Assembly: GCA_964613665.1 (NCBI GenBank)
Contig: CAZTIG010000001.1
Location: 1 to 64,000 of the forward strand
Source: CAZQFV01 sp964613665
GTDB lineage: Bacteria; Chloroflexota; Chloroflexia; DTKN01
Direction: 5' to 3'
Length of the DNA stretch: 64,000 nt
Shown: one piece after another, positions 23,373-32,133 of the stretch
How positions within the stretch are numbered: position 1 is the stretch's first letter
Layout of the letters: every line of letters begins with the position of its first letter
Program-made: the position numbers and the translations under genes
Notes under the pieces: generated by a model
Database searches by the model: none
What the model was told of the DNA's origin: nothing
What the model saw: only the letters and a program-made list of their open reading frames with translations

Positions 23373-26186
23373 ATGAAAAAGGACCTCCGTTCCCCGCCAC
23401 TCCTGGCGACGAAGCTGAGTCCCCCTCCGGTCCGGCCGGGGTGGGTCCGCCGCGACCGGCTGCTGCAGCGCCTCGACGAGTCCCTGGGCCACAAGCTGAC
23501 GCTCATCTCGGCTCCTGCCGGCTTCGGCAAGACCACGCTGCTCTGTGCCTGGATCGCCCGGGTGCCGGCCAGTTCCGAGGGTCCCCGTTCAGGCGGGCCG
23601 AGCCGCTCGCCTGCGGCGCCGGCCCAGGTGGCCTGGCTCTGCTTGGACCCAGCCGACAACGATCCACCGCGCTTCTGGCACTATGCGCTGGCCGCCCTGC
23701 AGGGGGCCGGTGTCCCCATCGGCCAGGACTTGCAGTCCTCCCTCCAGTCGCCACCTCCCACCGTCCGGGCCTGGTTCGTGGCCGACCTGGTGAACAGCCT
23801 GGCCGCATTCTCGGGAGAGCTCGTGTTCGTCCTCGACGACTATCACTTCATCGAGTCCGCCGAGGTGCACGAGATCCTCGCCTTTCTCCTGGACCATCTG
23901 CCGCCGCAGGTCCATCTGGTCATCGCCACGCGCGAGAACCCGCCCCTGCCGCTGGCTCGCCTGCGCGCTGGCGCCAACCTGCTGGAGATCCGCGCTGCCG
24001 ATCTGCGTTTCACCGTCGGCGAGGCCGCCGAGTTCCTGCGCGGCAGCATGGGGCTGGACCTGGTCGAGGAGGAGATCGCTGCCCTGGAGCAGCGCACCGA
24101 AGGCTGGATCGCCGGGCTGCAGTTGGCCGCCCTCTCCTTGCAGCGGTGCGAGGACCGGCGGGCCTTTATCAGCGCCTTTGCCGGCGACGACCGCTACGTC
24201 ATGGACTATCTGGTGGAAGAAGTCCTGCACCAGCAGCCGCCCCATGTGCAGGAGTTCCTGCTGGCGACGTCGATCCTGGAGCGGCTGACCGCCCCGCTGT
24301 GCGACGCCGTCGCCGGCAGGGAGGACAGCCAGGAGATCCTCTCCTACCTGGACCGGGCCAACCTCTTCGTCGTCCCGCTGGACAACCGCCGGGAATGGTA
24401 TCGCTACCACTTTCTCTTTGGCGAGCTGCTGCGCCACCGCGCAGAACAGGTGCGCGGCCGCCCAGGCAGTGCCGTGCTGCACCGACGGGCCAGCGCCTGG
24501 TGCGAGGAGAACGACCTGCAGGCCGAGGCCGTCCACCACGCCCTGGCCGCGGCCGACTGGGAGCGCTCCGCGGACCTCATCGAGCAGTATGCCCTGCCCA
24601 TGCTCTTTCGCAGCGAGATCATCCTGCCGCTCCGGTGGATGCGTGCCCTGCCCGAGGCGCTCTCGCGCGGTCGCCCGCTGCTCGGCGTGATCTATGCCTG
24701 GTGCGCCCTCCTGGCGCACCAGGCCGCTCCCGAGCTGGTAGAAGAGAAGCTGCAGGAAGCCGAGCAGGCGCTGCACGGCCTGCCTCCCGGCGATCCGCTG
24801 TCGGACATGGTTGCCCGGCACGCCGCAGCCATCCGTGCCTTTGCGGCGCTCGTGCACTTTTCCGCGCCCCAGGAAGCCGTGGACCTGTCCCGGCAGGCGC
24901 TGGACGGGCTAGCCGAGGATGACCTGCGCCTGCGCGGCTTTCTCACGATGAACCTGGCCTCCGCCTACCTGCGCTTGGGCGAGGCCGAGGCTGCTCTGCG
25001 CGGCTATGCCGAGGCGCAGCGGATCGGGGAGGCCAACGGCGACTACTACACCGCGCTGATCGCTGTGCACAGGCAGGCCTATGTGCTCACCAAGCAGGGC
25101 CGCTTGCGCGAGGCGGCCGGCCTCTGCCGCCAGGCTCTGCGCGAGATCGCCGAGCCGGCCGAGCAGCGTGGCCGGCCCATCCCCGCCGCCGGTGCGATCT
25201 ACGCCGCGTTGGGGGCGATCCTGGTCGAGTGGAACGACCTGGCTGAGGCCGGCGACAGCCTGGAGAAGGGCCTGACACTGCTGACCCTGGCCGCAGAGCG
25301 CCGCGTGCAGGTACGCGCCTGCGCCTCGCTGGCGCGCCTGCGCTTCGCCCAGGGCGACGTCGCCGGTGCCATGGAGGCGCTCGAGCAGGCCCGGCCGCTG
25401 TGGCGGGGGGCCGATGCCTACGCCGAGGCTTTGGCCGTTCTGGGCCGGCTGGCCCAGCCGGAATGCACCCCCGCGGAGTTGGCCGCCGCTCCGCGGTGGG
25501 TGCAAGAGATGCAGGGCACACTGGGCAGCGGCATACCCGCGCCGGCGATTCATCTGGAGGCAGACTGGCGCCACGCCGTGCAACTGGCGGCGGCCCGGCT
25601 GCTCATCGCTCAGCGGGCGGCCGGCACCGTTGCACAGGGCGAGCCGGACCTGCGGCCGGTGCTTCAGTTTCTGGCCCGGCAGAGGGTGCTGGCGGCCGAG
25701 GGTGGCTGGGGCGAGCGGGTGATCGAACTGGCCATCGCCGAGGCGCTGGCGCACCAGGCGTCGGGGGAGACCGAGGCAGCGCTCGCGGCACTGGAGCGTG
25801 CCCTGCTCTCTGCTGGACCGGAGCGCTACACCCGCATCTTCCTGGACTGTGGCGCGCCGATGGCCCGCCTGCTCTACCAGGCTGTCGAGCGCGGCATGGC
25901 CCGCGAGCATGCCGGCCGGGTTCTGGCTGCCTGGCCCGATCGCGCGCCTGCCGCCGCGCCGGACGGGCGCGGCCTGCCATCCGTGGAGCCGCTGACAGAG
26001 CGCGAGACGGAGGTGCTGCGCCTGATCGCCGCAGGGCACACCAACCAGGAGGTCGCCGTGGCCCTGGGCATTGCCTTTGGCACAGCCAAGGTTCACAGCC
26101 AGCGCATCTACGCCAAGCTGGGCGTGCACAGCCGCACCCAGGCCGTGCGGCGTGCCCAGCAATTGGGCGTCCTGCCCCCGGCCTAG
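23373..26186 (+). CDS. MalT-type LuxR family transcriptional regulator
   Basis: 937-residue STAND ATPase regulator. Walker A 'SAPAGFGKTTLL' is at residues 46-57, Walker B 'LVFVLDDYHFI' near 150, and the conserved 'TRENPPLPLARLRA' sensor near 190. A long helical repeat (TPR-like) region spans about 330-860, and a C-terminal LuxR helix-turn-helix is present (LTERETEVLRLIAAGHTNQEVAVAL, then 'KVHSQRIYAKL'). An insertion rich in Ser/Pro/Gly (about residues 67-87) separates the P-loop from 'VAWLCLDPADNDPPRF'. MalT proteins activate when an inducer and ATP bind; the inducer and targets are unknown here. It stands alone, followed by a surface-protein remnant. Confidence 0.88.
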   Translation: MKKDLRSPPLLATKLSPPPVRPGWVRRDRLLQRLDESLGHKLTLISAPAGFGKTTLLCAWIARVPASSEGPRSGGPSRSPAAPAQVAWLCLDPADNDPPRFWHYALAALQGAGVPIGQDLQSSLQSPPPTVRAWFVADLVNSLAAFSGELVFVLDDYHFIESAEVHEILAFLLDHLPPQVHLVIATRENPPLPLARLRAGANLLEIRAADLRFTVGEAAEFLRGSMGLDLVEEEIAALEQRTEGWIAGLQLAALSLQRCEDRRAFISAFAGDDRYVMDYLVEEVLHQQPPHVQEFLLATSILERLTAPLCDAVAGREDSQEILSYLDRANLFVVPLDNRREWYRYHFLFGELLRHRAEQVRGRPGSAVLHRRASAWCEENDLQAEAVHHALAAADWERSADLIEQYALPMLFRSEIILPLRWMRALPEALSRGRPLLGVIYAWCALLAHQAAPELVEEKLQEAEQALHGLPPGDPLSDMVARHAAAIRAFAALVHFSAPQEAVDLSRQALDGLAEDDLRLRGFLTMNLASAYLRLGEAEAALRGYAEAQRIGEANGDYYTALIAVHRQAYVLTKQGRLREAAGLCRQALREIAEPAEQRGRPIPAAGAIYAALGAILVEWNDLAEAGDSLEKGLTLLTLAAERRVQVRACASLARLRFAQGDVAGAMEALEQARPLWRGADAYAEALAVLGRLAQPECTPAELAAAPRWVQEMQGTLGSGIPAPAIHLEADWRHAVQLAAARLLIAQRAAGTVAQGEPDLRPVLQFLARQRVLAAEGGWGERVIELAIAEALAHQASGETEAALAALERALLSAGPERYTRIFLDCGAPMARLLYQAVERGMAREHAGRVLAAWPDRAPAAAPDGRGLPSVEPLTERETEVLRLIAAGHTNQEVAVALGIAFGTAKVHSQRIYAKLGVHSRTQAVRRAQQLGVLPPA

Positions 26187-26229
26187 AGACCTCTCGCAAC
26201 CGCCAGCACGCAGCTTGCCGCTTCCCGAA

Positions 26230-27360
26230 ATGTCCCCAGGGTTTCGTCCCCACCCCTGCCTCCGCGGCCGGCGCGAACGGTGAGGATGGGCTCCCTCCGC
26301 TCGACCAGGCCGGGGACGGCGGCGCGGGTGGCCACGGTGGCTGGGGTGGATCGGGCAACGGGGGCTCCACTGCCTTCGGTATCGATGTCTGCGACGCCTC
26401 GCCCACGGTAGCGGACAATGTCATCGCCGGGTCGCTCGGGGGTGGGGGCAACGGGGCCCCGGGTGGTGACGGTGGCGACGCCGGCAGCGCCAATGCCCAG
26501 GCCGGCGACGGCGGCGATGGTGGTGATGGAGGGGATGGAGCTTGTGGCGGCCCCTCCGGGGAGGGGGCCGGCATCTTGCTGTATGCGGGCGGCGCCGCGG
26601 TGCTCCACAACACTATCAACAACATCGGCAAGAACGGCAACCTGGGTAGCGGAGAGCCCGGCGGAGCGGGCGGGAGCGGCGGCAGCCCGGGCAACGTGGT
26701 CGCCCTCACCAGGGTCGGCCGGGAGCAGGCGGAGGCCGCCCCTGTCTACGGCATCTACGCGCGCTTCGGCCAACTGCCCTCTGCGCTGGACCATAACGAC
26801 GTCTGGAGGTGGAACAGCACTACCGCCAGGTCGTGCCTGGCACCCACGACATCTCCCTGGACCCCCTCTTTCTCGACGTCAACACGGGTGACTACCACCT
26901 GCCGAGCGGTTCTCCCTGCCGCGACGCTGGCACCAGCAGCTTCGGCGGCCTGACGCTGCCCGCCGACGACCTGGATGGCAACGGCCGGTCCCCGGGTTCC
27001 TTCCACGACATGGGCGCCCACGAGTACGTGGACGGAAGGACCTGCATTCCCATCAGCGGGGTGACAATCTCCGGCCCGACGGCTGGGCTGGTCGGTATGC
27101 CGTATCCGTTCAACAGCAGCGTGACCCCGGCCAACGCCAGCGCGCCGTTCAGGTACGTCGGGAGTGCGGGACCCGGCAGCGGCCAGGGCACTGCCAGTGC
27201 GATCTACACCTGGGGCAGCCGCGGTCCCTGCACCGTGCAGCTCACGGTGAGCAACTGCGGCGTGGCCGGATCGGCCAGCGACGACCACGGCATCGTCCTC
27301 TCTGTCGGCACGGTGAGCAGGGTCTTCCTGCCGGTCGTCCCCCGGCACAGCGCACCGTAG
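26230..27360 (+). pseudogene. Remnant of a secreted glycine-rich/beta-helix surface protein
   Basis: No intact gene covers this stretch, but two open frames join into one recognisable protein. The first (frame with 'GDGGAGGHGGWGG', 'GGDGGDGGDGACG' and 'NTINNIGKNG') is glycine-rich with parallel beta-helix features and ends near 'ALDHNDVW'. Around 26800-26815 the frame shifts to one reading 'VVPGTHDISLDPLFLDV', 'GSPCRDAGTSS' and 'FHDMGAHEY', the typical end of polymorphic beta-helix proteins. It ends in a domain closing with 'VFLPVVPRHSAP'. There is no start codon with a signal peptide, so both the 5' end and the frame are lost. A frameshift from sequencing error would not restore the N-terminus. 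Confidence 0.7.
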
Positions 27361-27635
27361 GTCCGGCGACGGGTGGGTGCCGGACCGCCGGCCGGAGAAG
27401 CGACCGGTCCCCGGCACCCGCTCGCCAGTGGGCACCATGGAGATCTCCGCGGCATCGTGCCAGCGGTGCTCTGCCCGGGTCCGTCCCTATACCCCAAGTA
27501 TGCCTTTTGGCGGATGCAGAATCGTCCCAGGTCGTGTATACTGCTAGGCGGGCGGCTGCTGTGTCTGTAGGCGCACGGTGTTTGCCTGTCTGGGCCCGGC
27601 CGGCTGGTGAAGCGATTGGGCGAGGTTACGTGCCT
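27361..27635. other. Intergenic region before the small-protein/ATP-grasp cluster
   Basis: 275 bp without a coding signal. TATACT at 27537-27542 is a possible -10 box for the downstream genes, with no convincing -35. No repeat or terminator was recognised. Confidence 0.4.
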
Positions 27636-27911
27636 ATGCGGTCCACACTGGATCAACCGGTGCCGTACCAGATCCGCGTGCAGGGGCGGCTCGACGCCAG
27701 TTCGTCCGCCTGGTTCGATGGCGTGAGCGTGCAGGTGGGTACCGCCGAGGACGGCGCTGCGGTGACTACCCTGGCCGGCCTCCTCGACCAGGCCGCCCTG
27801 CATGGCGTGCTGCGGCGCATCCGCGACCTGGGTCTGCCGCTGATCGAGGTCAGGCAGGGCGTCTCTCGTAGGTCCGCCGTGCATGCGGCGGTGGGGCCGG
27901 CCGCCGGCTGA
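27636..27911 (+). CDS. Small conserved protein, function unknown
   Basis: 91-residue protein. Its core 'YQIRVQGRLDASSSAWFDGVSVQVG' and 'LLDQAALHGVLRRIRDLGLPLIEVRQ' matches, from memory, a small hypothetical family common in Chloroflexota and cyanobacteria. There is no signal peptide or membrane helix, and it is probably a compact alpha/beta fold. The ATG at 27636 is preferred over upstream in-frame starts because the family sequence begins right after it, though the ribosome binding site (GAGG at 27621) is distant. The gene is 11 bp before the ATP-grasp gene, with GAAAGGAG between, so they are likely co-transcribed. Confidence 0.65.
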   Translation: MRSTLDQPVPYQIRVQGRLDASSSAWFDGVSVQVGTAEDGAAVTTLAGLLDQAALHGVLRRIRDLGLPLIEVRQGVSRRSAVHAAVGPAAG

Positions 27912-27922
27912 AAGGAGACTCG

Positions 27923-28942
27923 GTGCTCCGGAACGACAGCACACCGTGGCCCGTGCTCGTTCTGCACAACCTGGACATGTCGTGGCCGGCCGCCGACCTT
28001 GCCGAAGCGCAGGAGGAGGCGGCCGCGCTCGCTGCGGGACTAGCCGAGGTGGGGCATCCCGTCCACTTGGTGGCCGTCTGCGGCACCGACCTGGCCGCCT
28101 GCCTGCGCGACTTTGATCCGGCCGTGGTCATCGTCCTGAACAACTGCGAGGAACTGCCCGGCCTGCCGCGCAGCGAGGCCCTCGTGGCGCGCACGTTGGA
28201 GGAGCTGGGCTTTGTCTACACCGGCACGCCCGCCGACGCGCTGTCCCTCAGCTGGGACAAGGTCCAGGTGAACCGCTGCCTCGATCAGCACGGGCTGCCC
28301 ACGCCGTTGTGGCGCCTCTGCACGTCGGAGGACTCCGGCGGGTGGGACTGCTTTCCGGCCATCGTCAAGCCGGCCCGCGAGCACTGCAGCTTCGGTGTGA
28401 CGCCAGAGGCCGTGGTGCACACCCACGACGAGCTGCGTCGGCGGATCGCCTACGTGCTGGAGGAGTTCGCCCAGCCGGCCCTGGTGGAGGATTTCATCGA
28501 CGGCCGCGAGTTCCACGTCACGTTGTGGGGCAACGGCAGGGTCAGCCTCCTGCCGCCGGCCGAGATGGTCCTGGACTCGTTCAGCGATCCCCGCGAGCGG
28601 CTCTGTACCTTTGACAGCAAGTTCTGCCCGGGCTCGCCGCACTATAAGCGGATCCAGGTGCGTGTGCCCGCGCCGCTGAGGCCACCGGAGCGCCGCTTGT
28701 TGGAGGCGACCGCGCTGCGCGCCTACCAGGTCTGTGGCTGTCGCGACTATGCTCGCCTGGACATGCGCCTGCGCGACGGTACGTTCTACGTGCTGGATGT
28801 CAACCCGAACCCCGACATCAGCCGCGGGACGAGCATGGTCGAGGCTGCGCGCGTGGCCGGCTACTCGTATGGAGCGATGGCCAGCAACCTAGTGCAACTG
28901 GCCGCCCGGCGGCATCCCCTCTGGGGGCGCCATCGCCACTGA
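27923..28942 (+). CDS. ATP-grasp ligase (D-Ala-D-Ala ligase-like)
   Basis: 339-residue ATP-grasp protein. Features are an N-terminal Rossmann-like part, 'FVYTGTPADALSLSWDKVQVNRCL' (like the GxxxxAxxxxxDK of Ddl), 'FPAIVKPAREHCSFGV' (ATP-binding loop), 'VEDFIDGREFHVTLWGNG' and the C-terminal 'DYARLDMRLRDGTFYVLDVNPNPDIS' metal-binding motif. These support carboxylate-amine ligation through an acyl phosphate. The divergence from Ddl and the neighbourhood (B12 protein, opine-type dehydrogenase) suggest a different amino-acid ligase. GTG start at 27923 with AAAGGAG upstream. Confidence 0.75.
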   Translation: MLRNDSTPWPVLVLHNLDMSWPAADLAEAQEEAAALAAGLAEVGHPVHLVAVCGTDLAACLRDFDPAVVIVLNNCEELPGLPRSEALVARTLEELGFVYTGTPADALSLSWDKVQVNRCLDQHGLPTPLWRLCTSEDSGGWDCFPAIVKPAREHCSFGVTPEAVVHTHDELRRRIAYVLEEFAQPALVEDFIDGREFHVTLWGNGRVSLLPPAEMVLDSFSDPRERLCTFDSKFCPGSPHYKRIQVRVPAPLRPPERRLLEATALRAYQVCGCRDYARLDMRLRDGTFYVLDVNPNPDISRGTSMVEAARVAGYSYGAMASNLVQLAARRHPLWGRHRH

Positions 28943-28985
28943 ACTCGCTACTGCACCCTGGGTAGGGTGCTGCGGAGGAGGCAAG

Positions 28986-30644
28986 ATGCCGACGGTCGTT
29001 GCCTGTGCCCTGGGCGAGTGCGTCCACGTGGCCGGGGTGATGGGTTTCCTGCGGCTAGCCGAGGTAGCCGGCTGGCGCACCGTTTTCCTGGGGCCGGCCG
29101 TGCCGATCGAGCAGGTTCTGGTGGCAGCGCGCCGGGAGGGGGCCGACCTGGTGGGAGTCTCCTATCGCCTGACGCCGGAGACGGGCGAGCGCCTTCTGGC
29201 CGACTTTGCCGAGGAGATGGACGAGTTGCGGACGGCCGGGGTCCGTTTCGCCTTTGGCGGCACCCCGCCGCTGGCCGTGCGGGCCCGCGCCCTGGGCTTT
29301 TTCGAGCGCGTCTTTGAGGGCGGCGAGCCTGCAGCCGAGGTGCTGGCCTACCTGAAGGGCCAGCAGCACGAGGGCCTGCTGGAAGAGGACTACCCCCAGG
29401 GTGCCGTCGCGCGGATCCTCTGGCGGCATCCCTTTCCCATCGTGCGCCACCACTTTGGCCTGCCCACCATGGAGGCGACGCGCGAGGGTGTCGCTTCCAT
29501 CGCCGAGGCCCGCGTGCTGGACGTGATCTCGCTGGGCACCGACCAGGACGCCCAGGAGAACTTCTTTCACCCGGAGCGGCAGGACCCGCGCCGCACCGGG
29601 GCCGGCGGTGTCCCGGTGCGCACCCCCGAGGACTACCGCGCCCTGTACGCGGCCAGCCGTCGCGGCAACTACCCGCTGCTGCGCACCTACTCCGGCAGCG
29701 ACGACTTCATCCGGCTGGCGGAGATGTACGTGGAGACCATCCACATCGCCTGGTGCGCCATCCCGCTCTTCTGGTTCAACCGGATGGACGGTCGGGGGCC
29801 GTGGGATCTGGAGGGCTCCATCCGCGAGCATCAGCGGCTAATGGCCTGGTACGGCCGGCGCGGCATCCCGGTGGAGCTGAACGAGGCGCACCACTGGGGG
29901 ATGCGCGACGCGCCCGACGTGGTCTTTGTCGCCGCCGCCTATCTGGCGGCGTACAACGCGCGTGGCATGGGCGTGGGCGACTATATCGCCCAGCTGATGT
30001 TCAACAGCCCGCCGGGGCACTCGGACGCGATGGACCTGGCCAAGATGCTGGCGGTGCTGGAGCTGATTGCGCCGATGGCCGGCGCGGGCTTCCGGATCTG
30101 GCGGCAAACGCGCACCGGCCTGCTCAGCTACCCGCTGGAGACAGACGCGGCCCGGGCGCACCTGGCGGCCAGCGTGTACCTGCAGATGGCCCTGCGGCCG
30201 CACATTGTGCACGTGGTCGGCCACACCGAGGCCCACCATGCTGCCACGGCCGACGACGTGATCGAGTCGTGCCGGCTGGCGCGGCGGGCGATGGAGAACG
30301 CGCTGCGCGGCCAACCGGACATGGCGAGCGACCCGGTCGTGCAGCGGCGCAAGGAAGAACTGCTGGGCGAGGTCCGGGTCACCCTGGAGGCGATCCGCGC
30401 CCTGGCCGGCCCGGATGTGGCCGACCCCTTCACCGATCCGGCGACGTTGGCGGCGGCGGTGACGACGGGGGTGCTGGATGCCCCGCATCTGCGGAACAAC
30501 CCCTTTGCCCGCGGGGAGGTAGTGACCCGCCTGGACGCGCGGGGGGCGTGCCTGGCAGTGGACCCGCGGACGGGGCAGCCCTGGACCGAGGCTGAGCGCA
30601 TCGCCGGTCTGGGCCTCTCAGGAACGGCAGGAGGATTCCTATGA
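28986..30644 (+). CDS. B12-binding domain fused to a TIM-barrel-like mutase domain
   Basis: 552-residue protein. Residues 1-130 look like a cobalamin-binding Rossmann domain: 'GECVHVAG' gives the base-off His at position 14, although the usual Asp of DxHxxG is Cys here; 'LVGVSYRLTPE' and 'FAFGGTPP' supply the SxL and GG motifs. Residues about 140-470 form a second domain with conserved-looking 'SLGTDQDAQENFFHPE', 'ETIHIAWCAIPLFWFNRMDGRG', 'NEAHHWGMRDAPD' and 'MFNSPPGHSDAMDLAKMLAVLELI', reminiscent of the barrels of B12-dependent mutases such as the glutamate mutase class but not assignable. GGAGG precedes the ATG. The stop overlaps the next gene's ATG, so translation is coupled to the dehydrogenase. 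Confidence 0.65.
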   Translation: MPTVVACALGECVHVAGVMGFLRLAEVAGWRTVFLGPAVPIEQVLVAARREGADLVGVSYRLTPETGERLLADFAEEMDELRTAGVRFAFGGTPPLAVRARALGFFERVFEGGEPAAEVLAYLKGQQHEGLLEEDYPQGAVARILWRHPFPIVRHHFGLPTMEATREGVASIAEARVLDVISLGTDQDAQENFFHPERQDPRRTGAGGVPVRTPEDYRALYAASRRGNYPLLRTYSGSDDFIRLAEMYVETIHIAWCAIPLFWFNRMDGRGPWDLEGSIREHQRLMAWYGRRGIPVELNEAHHWGMRDAPDVVFVAAAYLAAYNARGMGVGDYIAQLMFNSPPGHSDAMDLAKMLAVLELIAPMAGAGFRIWRQTRTGLLSYPLETDAARAHLAASVYLQMALRPHIVHVVGHTEAHHAATADDVIESCRLARRAMENALRGQPDMASDPVVQRRKEELLGEVRVTLEAIRALAGPDVADPFTDPATLAAAVTTGVLDAPHLRNNPFARGEVVTRLDARGACLAVDPRTGQPWTEAERIAGLGLSGTAGGFL

Positions 30645-31750
30645 GCACTAGATACACCCGCTACACCGTCATCGGCGCCGGCCACGGCGGCAAAGCCATG
30701 GCCGCCCACCTGGCGCTGATGGGCTTCCCGGTCACCTTGTACAACCGCACGCCCGAGAACATCGCCGCCATCCGGCAGCGCCGAGGCATCGACCTGGAGA
30801 GTTTCCAGGGGGGGCCGTACGGCTTTGCCCGGCTGGCCCTGGCTACCTCCGACATGGGCGAGGCCCTGGCCCAGGCCGATCTGGTCATGGTCGTCGTGCC
30901 GTCCTCGGCGCACCGCGACGTAGCCCAGGCGGCCGCGCCGCACCTGCGCGATGCCCAGATCGTGGTCCTCAACCCCGGGCGCACGGGCGGGGCCCTGGAG
31001 TTCACCAAGGTGCTCCAGGACAACGGCTGCTCCGCGGACGTGACGGTGGCCGAGGCCGAGACGCTCATCTATGCCAGCCGCTCCGATGGTCCGGCCCAGG
31101 CGCGCATCTTTGGCATCAAGGAAGCCGTGCCGCTGGCGGCCCTGCCGGCCACGCGCACCGCCTCCGTCCTGGAGGCGCTAGCTCCTGCCTACCCGCAGTT
31201 CATCGACGGCGGCAATGTGCTGCACACCGGCCTCAACAACATGGGGGCCATCTTCCACCCCGCCCTGACCATCCTCAACGCCGGCCGCATCGAGTCCACC
31301 CACGGCGAGTTCCAGTTCTACATCGAGGGGGTGACGCCGTCGGTCGCGCGCGTCCTGGAGGTTCTGGACCGCGAGCGCGTCACCGTGGCCGCAGCCCTGG
31401 GCATCCGCGCCCGGACCGCCCAGGAATGGCTGAAGATGGCCTATGACGCCACCGGCGACGACCTGCACGAGGCCATCCACAACCAGCCCGGCTACCACGG
31501 CATCAACGCGCCCCGCACACTGAACCACCGCTACATCTTCGAGGACGTCCCGATGAGCCTGGTGCCGATCGCCGCCCTCGGCGAGCACTATGGCGTGTCG
31601 GTGCGCGGCATCGACAGCATCATCCGCCTGGCCTGCATTGTCCACCGCACCGACTACTGGCGGCGCGGACGCACCCTGGACAAGCTGGGTATCGCTGCCC
31701 TCAGCGTGAGCGAGTTGACCCACTACGTGACCGAGGGGGTGCTGGAGTAG
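30641..31750 (+). CDS. NAD/NADP octopine/nopaline dehydrogenase family protein
   Basis: 369-residue opine-dehydrogenase-type enzyme. It has an N-terminal Rossmann fold with 'YTVIGAGHGGKAMAAHLALMGFPVTLYNRTPE' (GxGxxG), 'LVMVVVPSSAHRDVAQAAAPHL' and 'IVVLNPGRTGGALEF'. The C-terminal helical domain contains 'NMGAIFHPALTILNAGRIE' and 'PRTLNHRYIFEDVPMSLVPIAALGEHYGV', the catalytic domain of the octopine/nopaline dehydrogenase family. These enzymes reductively couple an amino acid with an alpha-keto acid or act in the reverse direction. The ATG overlaps the stop of the B12 gene (ATGA). Confidence 0.83.
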   Translation: MSTRYTRYTVIGAGHGGKAMAAHLALMGFPVTLYNRTPENIAAIRQRRGIDLESFQGGPYGFARLALATSDMGEALAQADLVMVVVPSSAHRDVAQAAAPHLRDAQIVVLNPGRTGGALEFTKVLQDNGCSADVTVAEAETLIYASRSDGPAQARIFGIKEAVPLAALPATRTASVLEALAPAYPQFIDGGNVLHTGLNNMGAIFHPALTILNAGRIESTHGEFQFYIEGVTPSVARVLEVLDRERVTVAAALGIRARTAQEWLKMAYDATGDDLHEAIHNQPGYHGINAPRTLNHRYIFEDVPMSLVPIAALGEHYGVSVRGIDSIIRLACIVHRTDYWRRGRTLDKLGIAALSVSELTHYVTEGVLE

Positions 31751-31803
31751 CGCCGCGCCGGCCGTCCCCGCCGGGCACGGCAGGTCTCCGAGAGAGGTGC
31801 ACT

Positions 31804-32097
31804 GTGAAACTGGTCCTGCTCGTTGTGCGCGACGGCGACGCCGATAACATCGTCGATGCCCTGGTGGACCACGGGTACCACGTCACCCGGATGGCCAGCA
31901 GTGGGGGCTTCCTGCGGGAGGGGAACTCCTTGCTCCTCAGCGGCGTGGAGGACGAGCAACTGGAGCCCCTGCTCGAGACGGTGCAGCGCTACGCCGAGGC
32001 CAACCCGCGGCCTCCCGTCGTCGGCCGCACCGGGGAGGTGCACGTCAGCCGGGCCGTCGTCTTCATCTGCAGCCTGGAACGTGTCGAGAGGCTGTAG
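31804..32097 (+). CDS. DarA/PII-like cyclic-di-AMP receptor family protein
   Basis: 97-residue protein of the DUF970 family (DarA/PstA/YaaQ), which in Firmicutes binds cyclic di-AMP in a PII-like trimer. The N-terminal 'KLVLLVVRDGDADNIVDALVDHGYHVTRMASSGGFLREGNS' matches well: the 'MASSGGFLREGN' loop corresponds to the ligand-binding T/SSGGFL-GN segment. It is slightly shorter than the usual 109 residues. GTG at 31804 has GAGAGG upstream. It follows the dehydrogenase by 53 bp and could be part of the same transcript. Confidence 0.82.
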   Translation: MKLVLLVVRDGDADNIVDALVDHGYHVTRMASSGGFLREGNSLLLSGVEDEQLEPLLETVQRYAEANPRPPVVGRTGEVHVSRAVVFICSLERVERL

Positions 32098-32129
32098 GGC
32101 CCTCGCGCCTGCACCGTGCGGCGGGCCCT
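32096..32129. terminator. Hairpin between convergent genes
   Basis: AGGGCCC (32096-32102) pairs with GGGCCCT (32123-32129) across a 20-nt loop, in the 36-bp gap between the DarA-like gene and the opposing PIG-L gene. There is no T run. Confidence 0.4.
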
Positions 32130-32133
32130 GCCC

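Noticed and set aside
26300..26560. Regular GGC/GAC-rich repeats as a possible CRISPR array
   Set aside because: The repeats are short codon-level Gly/Asp repeats in a protein frame with no spacers of uniform length, and no cas genes are present.
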